Assembly: GCA_045604545.1 (NCBI GenBank)
Contig: JAZUOG010000089.1
Span: 1 to 7,785, forward strand
Direction of reading: 5' to 3'
Length of the DNA: 7,785 nucleotides
DNA from: RGIG1959 sp045604545
GTDB taxonomy: Bacteria; Bacillota; Clostridia; Oscillospirales; Acutalibacteraceae
In this document: positions 1 to 6,044 of the stretch, piece by piece
Layout: every line of letters starts with the position of its first letter
How positions within the stretch are numbered: position 1 is the stretch's first letter
Position numbers and translations under genes: made by a program
The notes under the pieces: generated by a model
Told to the model about the DNA's origin: nothing
Database searches by the model: none
Seen by the model: the letters and a program-made list of their open reading frames with translations, nothing else

Positions 1-722
1 TTTACGGTGCTCATAATGACCGCAGTGGGCTGACCCTTGCACTCTCTTGCCGCCTTGCAGGCAGTCTCGATTGCCTCAAAGTCGTGACCGTCGATGACCA
101 TGACGTTCCAGCCGAAGGCACGGAACTTATCGTCTACGGGAGCGGAGTTCATGACCTCGGCTGTAGTGCCGTCGATCTGAAGACCGTTTAAGTCTATAAA
201 AGCACAGAGGTTGTCGAGCTTGTTGTGAGAGGCAAACATGGCCGCCTCCCATACCTGACCTTCACCCAGCTCACCGTCACCGAGGATAGCGTATACGCGG
301 TAGCTCTCCTTCGATAATTTAGCGGAAAGAGCCATACCGCAGGCGCAGGAGATACCCTGACCGAGGCTTCCCGTGGACATATCCACTCCGGGAGTACCCT
401 TCATATCGGGGTGACCCTGCAGCATCGCACCGACGTGGCGGAGCACCTTGATCTCGTCAAGGGAGAAGAAGCCTTTGTGAGCCAGCGCACCGTAATACGA
501 CGGAGCGGCATGACCCTTCGACAGCACAAAGCGGTCACGCGCAGGATCCTTCGGATTCTGCGGGTCTACACGCAGATGCGCAAAATACAAATACGCCAAA
601 ACGTCCGCCGCGGACAGCGAGCCGCCGGGATGGCCGCTTTTTGCGTTGAAAGTGCCTTCGATCGCCGCCATGCGGATCTTTGTCGCCATGACAGCCAATT
701 GTTTTTTCTGACTTGCATCCAT
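1..722 (-). CDS. Transketolase, N-terminal (thiamine diphosphate-binding) subunit, partial
   Basis: Transketolase moves two-carbon ketol units between sugar phosphates in the non-oxidative pentose phosphate pathway, in the cytoplasm. About 240 codons are visible and the 3' end lies beyond the left edge. The reading has SGHPGGSLS (residues 29-37), SKGHAAPSYY (68-77), GHPDMKGTPGVDMSTGSLGQG (103-123) and the cofactor motif GDG (148-150) followed by N179 in LNGLQIDG, all typical of the family. In many Firmicutes and archaea the enzyme is split into an N subunit of roughly 270-280 residues and a separate C subunit. The size and start fit that form, and the C subunit would be expected just left of the window, although a full-length enzyme cannot be excluded. 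The ATG at 722 was chosen because it gives the conserved frame and has AAAGGATGG about 10 bases upstream; an ATG at 735 is out of frame. The frame is intact throughout. Confidence 0.95.
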   Translation of the reverse strand, partial: MDASQKKQLAVMATKIRMAAIEGTFNAKSGHPGGSLSAADVLAYLYFAHLRVDPQNPKDPARDRFVLSKGHAAPSYYGALAHKGFFSLDEIKVLRHVGAMLQGHPDMKGTPGVDMSTGSLGQGISCACGMALSAKLSKESYRVYAILGDGELGEGQVWEAAMFASHNKLDNLCAFIDLNGLQIDGTTAEVMNSAPVDDKFRAFGWNVMVIDGHDFEAIETACKAARECKGQPTAVIMSTV

Positions 723-778
723 CTTGGGATTCCATCCTTTCGTCACGGGGCAGTCGCCCCAATCCTTTGCCGTTTACC

Positions 779-787
779 ATTATATCA
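779..787 (-). promoter_or_regulatory. Extended -10 promoter for the transketolase gene
   Basis: Read on the minus strand the bases are TGATATAAT, a perfect TATAAT (779-784) preceded by TG one base away (786-787), which is an extended -10 element. The position about 17 bases further upstream falls in a T run and offers only a poor -35, as is usual for extended -10 promoters. Transcription would start near 772, giving a leader of about 50 bases that contains a small hairpin (747-760, GGGGC/GCCCC) ahead of the ribosome binding site. Confidence 0.7.
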
Positions 788-796
788 CGTTTCCCC

Positions 797-852
797 GCAA
801 AAAAAAAGTTATTATTGCATAAAAAATGCGGTTTTTTTCATTTTTTTTTTGC
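797..852. other. AT-rich divergent spacer with an A-run/T-run inverted repeat
   Basis: The sequence GC followed by nine A (797-807) is mirrored by nine or more T followed by GC (842-852), so the ends can pair over about 11 bases. Inside lie a small GCAT/ATGC hairpin (817-829) and another T run (832-838). It separates the leftward transketolase promoter from the rightward lipoprotein promoter. Runs of this kind are commonly bent or stiff DNA and could act as an upstream promoter element; that role is inference. Confidence 0.4.
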
Positions 853-870
853 AAAATTCATCGTCACCAC

Positions 871-900
871 TTGCAATCAGGGGCGTTTTTGGTGTATGAT
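871..900 (+). promoter_or_regulatory. Sigma-A type promoter for the lipoprotein gene
   Basis: TTGCAA (871-876) and TATGAT (895-900) are separated by 18 bases. Each hexamer departs from consensus at one or two positions. The predicted start is near 907, leaving a leader of about 60 bases before the ATG at 966. The upstream side is rich in T and A runs. Confidence 0.65.
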
Positions 901-906
901 AAAAAA

Positions 907-925
907 GATATAGTTTGTCTATATC
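907..925 (+). promoter_or_regulatory. Perfect 7-bp inverted repeat at the predicted transcription start
   Basis: GATATAG (907-913) and CTATATC (919-925) form a perfect inverted repeat around TTTGT. It begins at or next to the expected +1 of the lipoprotein transcript. It could be a repressor operator or a 5' stabilising hairpin in the mRNA. No known regulator motif was recognised. Confidence 0.4.
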
Positions 926-965
926 CGAAAACACGATCATAATTCATAAAGGAGTTATCAATCAT

Positions 966-1427
966 ATGAAATCGTTACTTGTCAGATCATTCGCCATGAT
1001 GCTCGTTTTGCTGATGCTGTGTGTCGGCGCCGTCGGTTGCAGCAGCACCACCGATCCGAACACCGTCATCAGCGACCCCACCACCCCGCCGACGCTTCCC
1101 GCCGATCCTGCTCCCCGTCCCACCAACGTGGCACAGGAAGTGGGAGACGATTGCCCCTTCATCGGCACCTGGAAGGTGAGCGCACAGGCTCTCGCCGCCA
1201 ATGAAATGACCTTTTCCAAAGACGGCACCGTCGCCATGTTCACCGCCTTCGGTCAGATCGGCGGCGTCTACACCTACACCGACACCGAGCTGGTCATCAA
1301 CACCGACTCCAAGACGCTGAGCGGTACCTATGTCATCGAGAACGACACCATCACGGTGACCACCGAGTCCGACGTGATCGTGCTGACCGCCCCCGGCGCC
1401 GACACGACCGAAACCACCGCCGCCTGA
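966..1427 (+). CDS. Small lipoprotein with a DUF5640-like beta domain
   Basis: A 153-residue predicted lipoprotein. Residues 1-24 are a signal peptide (a positive start with K2 and R7, then a Leu/Met-rich core) ending in the lipobox-like AVGC with C25 as the lipid-attached residue. Residues 26-53 form a Ser/Thr/Pro/Asp-rich linker. From about 60 there is a small beta-rich domain, with FIGTWKV, FSKDGTV, a GGVYTYTDTELVI stretch and GTYVIENDTITVT. That pattern (G-T-W, then F-x-K-D-G-T, then repeated strands) resembles the DUF5640/lipocalin-like domains of Clostridia lipoproteins; this is pattern resemblance, not a search result. The ATG at 966 is preferred over an in-frame ATG at 915 because AAAGGAG lies just upstream and the signal peptide then begins properly. 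The gene is monocistronic, between its own promoter and a strong terminator. Molecular function is unknown. It acts on the outer face of the membrane. Confidence 0.85.
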   Translation: MKSLLVRSFAMMLVLLMLCVGAVGCSSTTDPNTVISDPTTPPTLPADPAPRPTNVAQEVGDDCPFIGTWKVSAQALAANEMTFSKDGTVAMFTAFGQIGGVYTYTDTELVINTDSKTLSGTYVIENDTITVTTESDVIVLTAPGADTTETTAA

Positions 1428-1447
1428 TCAACACAGAACGTATCCGA

Positions 1448-1478
1448 AGAGACCGCCGAAAAGGCGGTCTCTTTTTTT
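1448..1478 (+). terminator. Rho-independent terminator of the lipoprotein gene
   Basis: AGAGACCGCC (1448-1457) pairs perfectly with GGCGGTCTCT (1463-1472) around a GAAAA loop, followed by an unbroken run of T to 1478. It lies 20 bases after the lipoprotein stop codon. Confidence 0.93.
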
Positions 1479-1510
1479 GCCGGAATTATGCAATCGGCAT
1501 CGTTCTTTTC

Positions 1511-1540
1511 TTGACACCGCCAACGTATATAGTGTATACT
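1511..1540 (+). promoter_or_regulatory. Sigma-A promoter for the DUF4177-yidD unit
   Basis: A perfect TTGACA (1511-1516) and TATACT (1535-1540, one mismatch) with an 18-base spacer. Transcription is expected to begin near 1547, leaving a leader of about 55 bases. No operator or riboswitch was seen in the leader. Confidence 0.8.
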
Positions 1541-1602
1541 GAATTCGTGAGCAATCGACATATTTCGTCATTTGCTACTCCAAACCCGAAAGGATGAAGA
1601 AC

Positions 1603-1824
1603 ATGAAACAGTACAGAACCGTAGCAGGCCCCATGAACATCAGCGTTGACAAGGGCAACACGCAGGCCGCGTTCCAGACCTTCGCCGACATCATCAACCG
1701 CGAAGCTGCTCAGGGCTGGGCTTACCATTCCATGGAGACCATCGGTGTCACCGAGAAACCCGGTTGCAACGGTCAACCCGTGACCACCAACTACTACATG
1801 CTGATTTTCGAAAGAGATATCTGA
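1603..1824 (+). CDS. DUF4177-like small protein
   Basis: A 73-residue soluble protein with no signal peptide or membrane segment. The start MKQYRTV, the central block INREAAQGWAYHSME (residues 31-45) and the closing YYMLIFERD follow the DUF4177 pattern: an N-terminal strand, a helix running into a conserved G-W, and a final aromatic strand ending in a charged residue. Family function is unknown. The start at 1603 is chosen over the in-frame ATG at 1594 because the AAAGGA ribosome binding site (1589-1594) would overlap that earlier ATG but sits 8 bases before 1603. The stop codon is followed after a single base by the ATG of the yidD-like gene, so the two are probably co-transcribed and translationally coupled. 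That links this protein to membrane protein biogenesis only by context. Confidence 0.8.
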   Translation: MKQYRTVAGPMNISVDKGNTQAAFQTFADIINREAAQGWAYHSMETIGVTEKPGCNGQPVTTNYYMLIFERDI

Positions 1825-1825
1825 T

Positions 1826-2344
1826 ATGTCCCACGACACTCAGCATGACCATTCCGTCGACACCTCCGAATTCCGAAGCATGGAGATCACCGCCGACCAA
1901 CTCAAGGATCTCAGTTCCGTCGCCGCACAGCTGTTCGGCGACGCAAACGACCCTTGCAGTACCGCCTATGTGCGGCATCTGGAGCGTCCGCGACTGAGAC
2001 CGCTTCGCATCGCGCTGTTTTCAATCGTTCCGATCATCGCCTGTGTGCTGATCGCCATCGGACTGATGCAGCTTGGTGTATCTGTCGGCGGCAGTGTGGC
2101 GATCGCCTGCGGCATCTTTTTGATCTACGGCATCGCAATCGCCAAACGCGCGGCGATCTGCCTTGTGCGGATCTATCAGCGCTTTGCGCCCGACAGGGTG
2201 CGCAACAAATGTCGGTTTGAACCGTCCTGCTCGGTGTATATGATCCGGGCAATCGAAAAGTACGGACTGCTCCGCGGCGTCAAAAAGGGCGTTCATCGCC
2301 TGCGTCGCTGCAACGTCCACAACGGCGGCTACGACGAACCGTAA
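1826..2344 (+). CDS. YidD-family membrane protein insertion efficiency factor with an N-terminal two-helix extension
   Basis: A 172-residue protein. Residues 110-172 match YidD: IYQRFAP (116-122), CRFEPSCSVY (129-138), AIEKYG (142-147), a basic RLRRC ending at C162, and GGYDEP (167-172), close to the usual GG-x-DP end. YidD helps the YidC/Sec machinery insert membrane proteins and sits on the cytoplasmic face. Standard YidD proteins are about 70-100 residues. This one has roughly 109 extra residues: a polar acidic N-terminus (1-55) and two predicted membrane helices (about 62-83 and 88-107), so it is probably anchored in the membrane. It does not lie among rpmH, rnpA and yidC, the usual yidD setting. 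The ATG at 1826 has only a weak AAAGAGA upstream, as expected if translation is coupled to the preceding gene. An in-frame ATG at 1880 is possible but has no better site and would still keep both helices. The family is clear; the role of the extension is unknown. Confidence 0.88.
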   Translation: MSHDTQHDHSVDTSEFRSMEITADQLKDLSSVAAQLFGDANDPCSTAYVRHLERPRLRPLRIALFSIVPIIACVLIAIGLMQLGVSVGGSVAIACGIFLIYGIAIAKRAAICLVRIYQRFAPDRVRNKCRFEPSCSVYMIRAIEKYGLLRGVKKGVHRLRRCNVHNGGYDEP

Positions 2345-2351
2345 CAACGAA

Positions 2352-2391
2352 AAAAAGAGAAGATTCGCTCAAAAGCGGATCTTCTCTTTTT
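2352..2391. terminator. Bidirectional terminator between the convergent yidD-like gene and livF
   Basis: An 18-base stem, 2352-2369 with 2374-2391, around a CAAA loop, with one G-T wobble. The left arm starts with A residues and the right arm ends with T residues, so both strands give a hairpin followed by a U run. It closes the plus-strand DUF4177-yidD unit 7 bases after the stop codon and also the minus-strand liv operon. Confidence 0.9.
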
Positions 2392-2424
2392 GTTTGTATC
2401 ATTTGCCCGCAGGTCGGATTTCAC

Positions 2425-2441
2425 CGAGCGCATTGCGCTCG
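2425..2441. repeat. Short perfect hairpin downstream of livF
   Basis: CGAGCGC and GCGCTCG form a perfect 7-bp stem with an ATT loop. On the minus strand it lies 15 bases past the livF stop, before the main terminator. It is flanked by direct copies of TTTCAC (2419-2424 and 2443-2448). It may protect the 3' end of the liv mRNA or be a remnant of a palindromic repeat. Confidence 0.5.
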
Positions 2442-2455
2442 TTTTCACGGCCCTT

Positions 2456-3166
2456 TTATCCGCCGAGATAGGCTTTCTTGACCTCGTCGCTTGCGGCAAG
2501 CTCCGCACCGGTGCCGGTGAGAACGATACTGCCCGTTTCGAGGACATACGCACGGTCGGAAATGGCAAGAGACTTGCCGGCATTCTGCTCAACAAGCAGA
2601 ATGGTGGTGCCGCTCGCATTGATGTCCTTGATGATCTCAAAGACCTGATCAACAAGAAGCGGCGACAGACCCATCGACGGCTCGTCAAGCATCAACAGCT
2701 TGGGACGGGACATCAGCGCGCGTCCCATGGCGAGCATCTGCTGCTCACCGCCCGAAAGCGTGCCGGCGATCTGGTTTTTGCGTTCCGCCAAACGCGGGAA
2801 ACGGGTATAAATGCTGTCGATATCTCTTTTGAACTGTTCGTCTTTTTTCTTGGTGTAGCCACCCATGACGAGGTTCTCGTACACGGTGAGCTCCTGAAAA
2901 ATGCGACGACCTTCGGGAACCTGCGACATACCCAGCGTCACGATTTTGTGACAGGGCGTCTTGGTGATATCCTGTCCGTCATACACCACCTGTCCGCTGC
3001 GGGCGGGAATAAGTCCCATCACACTCTGCATGGTGGTGGTTTTGCCGGCGCCGTTCGCGCCGATCAGTGTGACGATCTCGCCCTCGTTGACCTCAAAGCT
3101 GACGTCTTTAAGAGCCTGAATAACGCCATAGAACACCGACAGGTTTTTGACTTCTAACAATGCCAT
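2456..3166 (-). CDS. livF: Branched-chain amino acid ABC transporter ATP-binding protein LivF
   Basis: A 236-residue ATPase, one of the two nucleotide-binding subunits of a LIV/HAAT-type importer on the cytoplasmic side of the membrane. Visible elements are the Walker A GANGAGKTT (36-44), a Q-loop in MSQVPEGRRIF (80-90), the ABC signature LSGGEQQ (137-143) and Walker B LLMLDEP (157-163). The usual H-loop histidine is replaced by Q194 in LLVEQNA, which is normal for LivF and distinguishes it from LivG. The length is typical. The start at 3166 has AGGAGG 8 bases upstream; that site lies over the Gly-Gly codons and stop of livG, with only 4 bases between the genes, so livF is likely coupled to livG. 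It is the last gene of the operon. Substrate specificity cannot be read from this subunit. Confidence 0.95.
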   Translation of the reverse strand: MALLEVKNLSVFYGVIQALKDVSFEVNEGEIVTLIGANGAGKTTTMQSVMGLIPARSGQVVYDGQDITKTPCHKIVTLGMSQVPEGRRIFQELTVYENLVMGGYTKKKDEQFKRDIDSIYTRFPRLAERKNQIAGTLSGGEQQMLAMGRALMSRPKLLMLDEPSMGLSPLLVDQVFEIIKDINASGTTILLVEQNAGKSLAISDRAYVLETGSIVLTGTGAELAASDEVKKAYLGG

Positions 3167-3170
3167 AGCG

Positions 3171-3941
3171 TTATCCTCCTATGTAAGCTTTGATGACTTC
3201 GGGATCGTTGAGCGCCACATCGGGCGTTCCTTGTGCCAGACAGGTGCCGAAGTTGAGAACGGTGATCTCATCGCAAAGACCCGACACAAATTTCATGTCG
3301 TGCTCGATGAGCAGGATCGTGACACTGTATTCGTCGCGGATGCGGCGAACGATGGTCATCAGATCCTCCGTCTCGTGGGGATTCATGCCCGCCGCCGGCT
3401 CATCAAGGCACAGCAGCTTCGGATTGGTGGCAAGTGCGCGGGCGATCTCAAGCTTGCGCTGTTTGCCGTAGGGCAGGTTGCAGGCAAGCGCATTACGCTC
3501 CTCTTCAAGTCCCACGATACGCAGGATCTCCTTGGCGCGCGCACGCATCGCCTTTTCCGCTTTGAAGTGGGCGGGCAGGCGGAAGATGCTCGAAAACACG
3601 CCGCACTTGAACTCGGGTTGGTTGTGAAGACCGACCATCACGTTACGGATAACGGTCATGTTGTTGAACAGACGAATGTTCTGGAAGGTACGGGCGATGC
3701 CCTTGTGGTTGATGGTCTCCTGACTTTTGCCCGTCAGATTTTCACCGTCCAGCCAGAACGTGCCGGTGGTGGGCTTGTAAACGCCCGTGATCATGTTGAA
3801 CACGGTGGTCTTACCGGCGCCGTTGGGGCCTACAAGTCCGTAAAGCTGTCCCTGCTTGATCTCAAGGTCAAGCTCCTGCACCGCTTTCAGACCGCCGAAG
3901 GAGATACCGAGCTTCTCGGTTTTTAACACAATTTTCGACAT
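3171..3941 (-). CDS. livG: Branched-chain amino acid ABC transporter ATP-binding protein LivG
   Basis: A 256-residue ATPase that pairs with LivF to power the importer. It has Walker A GPNGAGKTT (38-46), the Q-loop in ARTFQNIRLF (83-92), the LivG-type signature LPYGKQRKLEIARAL (156-170) in place of LSGGQ, Walker B LLCLDEP (176-182) and the H-loop H214 in LLIEHDMKFV. The insert between the Q-loop and the signature (about 105-150) is usual for LivG. The ATG lies 2 bases after the livM stop, and its ribosome binding site AAGGGGGA is formed by the final codons of livM, which suggests tight coupling. No defect was seen in any catalytic motif. Confidence 0.95.
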   Translation of the reverse strand: MSKIVLKTEKLGISFGGLKAVQELDLEIKQGQLYGLVGPNGAGKTTVFNMITGVYKPTTGTFWLDGENLTGKSQETINHKGIARTFQNIRLFNNMTVIRNVMVGLHNQPEFKCGVFSSIFRLPAHFKAEKAMRARAKEILRIVGLEEERNALACNLPYGKQRKLEIARALATNPKLLCLDEPAAGMNPHETEDLMTIVRRIRDEYSVTILLIEHDMKFVSGLCDEITVLNFGTCLAQGTPDVALNDPEVIKAYIGG

Positions 3942-3943
3942 GG

Positions 3944-5080
3944 TTAATCCCCCTTCTTGCCCTTGTCGGGAGTGTACGGCGAGGACACCTGCACGTCAAC
4001 CGACAGCACCTCGTCCATATCGATCTTGGTGGGCACACGATCCCATTTTGCTTCATCGTCCTTGACGTGAGAAGGATCGTGCTTACGCTTGACAACCTTG
4101 CGGAACAGCGCCGCCGGACCGTAGGTCTCGCGGAAGCCCTTGAGGGCGGGTGCGTTGTTGTAGATAACGAGCACGATGAGGATCAGCGCATAGAACAGGT
4201 TCTGAAGCACTGCCAGATCGCCCGTCAGAACCGTCTGCAGTTTGACATCGAGGAAGGTGATGAGGGTCGCCGCGATGATGGAGCCGTTGATGTTGCCCAT
4301 GCCGCCGAGAACGACCATCACGAGGATCTCGATGGAATAGTTGTAGCTGAAGTTGGTGCTTTGCACTGTGTAGTTGGACCAGCTGTACAGCACGCCCGCG
4401 ATGCCCGCAAAGAAGGAAGACACCGTGAACACGATCAGCTTGTACTTCGTCACGTTGATGCCCGTCGCTCTGGCGGCGATCTCGTTGTCGCGAATGGACG
4501 TGATCGCACGACCGTGCTTGGAGCGGATCAGATTCTGTGTCACCGCGAGGCACGCGATCACCAGCACAAACGCAATGATGAACAGATAATCCCTGTCAAA
4601 ACGCGGGGTGTCAAGACCCAGCGAGCCGCCGAAGCTCTCGTCGGAGGAGTTCATGAACACCGAGCGGACGATCTCACCGAACGCGAGCGTCACGATCGCC
4701 AGATAGTCGCCGCGCAGACGCAAGGCAGGCAAACCGATGATGACGCCGAACAACGCCGCTACCGCGCCGCCGACCAACAGCGACACAAGCAGAGCGGGGA
4801 CTTCGCCGAGCATCGGTTCAAGAATGACCGAGGCTTTACCGCCGAGGTAGGCACCCACGCACATAAAGCCGGCGTGACCGAGCGACAGCTCGCCGAGGAA
4901 GCCGACCACCATCGACAGCGAAACCGCCAGCATGATGGAAATGCCGATCTTCTCGAGGAGATAGAGGTTGGAGCTCTTGAGGGAGCCCGTCAGCGACAAC
5001 ACCGCAAACAGAATGGTCGCCGCCGCCAGAACCACATAATTGATATAATGTTTCCATTTGATCTTCTTCTTGGTTGCCAT
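3944..5080 (-). CDS. livM: Branched-chain amino acid ABC transporter permease LivM
   Basis: A 378-residue inner membrane permease that forms the channel with LivH. About eight hydrophobic segments can be seen (for example near 13-31, 45-64, 96-118, 165-182, 213-233 and 290-308). Family marks are GELSLGHAGF (63-72), GLPALRLRGDYLAIVTLAFGE (116-136), the cytoplasmic coupling loop RDNEIAARATGIN (197-209) that contacts the ATPases, and LGGMGNINGS (258-267). The last 55 or so residues (about 324-378) are a charged, hydrophilic tail (KRKHDPS, DDEAKWDR, PDKGKKGD) predicted to lie in the cytoplasm, longer than the short tails I expect for LivM. The ATG overlaps the livH stop by one base (TAATG), so the two permeases should be translated together, and GGAGG and AAGG lie just upstream. 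Confidence 0.94.
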   Translation of the reverse strand: MATKKKIKWKHYINYVVLAAATILFAVLSLTGSLKSSNLYLLEKIGISIMLAVSLSMVVGFLGELSLGHAGFMCVGAYLGGKASVILEPMLGEVPALLVSLLVGGAVAALFGVIIGLPALRLRGDYLAIVTLAFGEIVRSVFMNSSDESFGGSLGLDTPRFDRDYLFIIAFVLVIACLAVTQNLIRSKHGRAITSIRDNEIAARATGINVTKYKLIVFTVSSFFAGIAGVLYSWSNYTVQSTNFSYNYSIEILVMVVLGGMGNINGSIIAATLITFLDVKLQTVLTGDLAVLQNLFYALILIVLVIYNNAPALKGFRETYGPAALFRKVVKRKHDPSHVKDDEAKWDRVPTKIDMDEVLSVDVQVSSPYTPDKGKKGD

Positions 5081-5955
5081 TATACCTTCTCCCTCCTTTT
5101 CTTGCCCATCAGACCCGTCGGACGCACCAGAAGGATGATGATCAGAATGATGAATTCGATCGCATCGGTGTAGGGCGCGAGGGGCGGAATGGTGTAGGAG
5201 ATCGCTTCAACGATACCCATCAGCAGACCGCCTGCCATGGCACCGGGGATCGAACCGATACCGCCGATAACCGCCGCAGTGAACGCTTTGATGCCGGGCA
5301 TGGCGCCGAGCGTATTGGTCAGACTGGGGGACTTCATCAGCATAAAATAGCCCGCGAACGCCGCCAGTGCCGAGCCGATGGCGAAGGTGATCATGATGAT
5401 CTTGTTGACGTTGATGCCCATCAGCTGAGCGGCGTCCTTATCCTCCGACACAGCGATCATCGCGCGACCGGTCTTTGTATATTTCACGAACAGCGTCAGT
5501 GCCACCATGATGACAACCGAAACGCCGAGCGTCACGAGCGTGTAGAGCGGAATGCTCAGACCCGCAAACTCGAGATTGCCGAGATCGGCGACGTTGACCA
5601 TTTTCGGCGCGGAACCAAAGATGATCTGTGCCAGCGACTGGAGCAGATAGCTCACACCGATGGCGGTGATCAGCACCGCGAGCGGCGAGGCACCGCGAAG
5701 CGGTTTGTAAGCGACCTTTTCGATCGTGATGCCGAGGATCATACAGAAGATGACCGCGGCGCACAGACCGAGAACGGGATGACCGAGAAGCGTCATCGTC
5801 ACATGAATGGTGTAGCCGCCGACCATGATGACATCGCCGTGGGCGAAGTTGAGCATCTTGGCAATGCCGTACACCATGGTGTAACCAAGTGCGATCATCG
5901 CGTAGGTACTGCCCATGCTGAGGCCGTTGATCAGGGTTTCAATAAAATTTAACAT
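5080..5955 (-). CDS. livH: Branched-chain amino acid ABC transporter permease LivH
   Basis: A 291-residue multi-spanning permease, the partner of LivM. Family marks are GSTYAMIALGYTMVYGI (15-31), MLNFAHGD (34-41), the coupling loop EDKDAAQLMGINVNK (171-185), GGIGSIPGAMAGG (231-243) and the C-terminal RPTGLMGKK (278-286). Length is typical. The start at 5955 is preceded by GGGG 7 bases upstream. The gene is the first of the tightly packed livHMGF block, separated from livJ by 89 bases that contain a long hairpin but no clear promoter of its own, so it is probably expressed by read-through from the livJ promoter. Confidence 0.95.
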   Translation of the reverse strand: MLNFIETLINGLSMGSTYAMIALGYTMVYGIAKMLNFAHGDVIMVGGYTIHVTMTLLGHPVLGLCAAVIFCMILGITIEKVAYKPLRGASPLAVLITAIGVSYLLQSLAQIIFGSAPKMVNVADLGNLEFAGLSIPLYTLVTLGVSVVIMVALTLFVKYTKTGRAMIAVSEDKDAAQLMGINVNKIIMITFAIGSALAAFAGYFMLMKSPSLTNTLGAMPGIKAFTAAVIGGIGSIPGAMAGGLLMGIVEAISYTIPPLAPYTDAIEFIILIIILLVRPTGLMGKKRREKV

Positions 5956-5979
5956 AGTGTTTCCCCACTCTTATAATGT

Positions 5980-6023
5980 GACAAATTGCCGCCGCGGGAA
6001 ATCCCGCGCCGGCAAAATTTGTC
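5980..6023 (-). promoter_or_regulatory. Long intergenic hairpin between livJ and livH
   Basis: Three stacked stems: GACAAATT (5980-5987) with AATTTGTC (6016-6023), GCCG (5988-5991) with CGGC (6010-6013), and CGCGGG (5993-5998) with CCCGCG (6003-6008), closed by an AAAT loop. There is a two-A bulge and one C-C mismatch. No U run follows on the minus strand, so it is not a full terminator. It is well placed to block 3' exonucleases and stabilise the livJ part of the mRNA, or to attenuate transcription into livH. Structure is seen; role is inferred. Confidence 0.7.
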
Positions 6024-6044
6024 ATCAAAGATGTGTTGTCAAAA

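Noticed and set aside
411..899. A 162-codon plus-strand frame opposite the transketolase.
   Set aside because: It is antisense to well-conserved transketolase motifs and runs into a low-complexity spacer; its protein resembles no family.
915..965. An upstream in-frame ATG that would lengthen the lipoprotein by 17 residues.
   Set aside because: It lies almost on top of the predicted transcription start and inverted repeat, has no ribosome binding site, and would place a polar stretch ahead of a good signal peptide.
4067..5173. A 368-codon plus-strand open frame opposite livM.
   Set aside because: It lies antisense to a clearly conserved permease, is rich in Arg, His, Asp and Glu as expected from the reverse strand of GC-rich membrane genes, and has no ribosome binding site. 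The same holds for the long plus-strand frames opposite livF, livG, livH and livJ.
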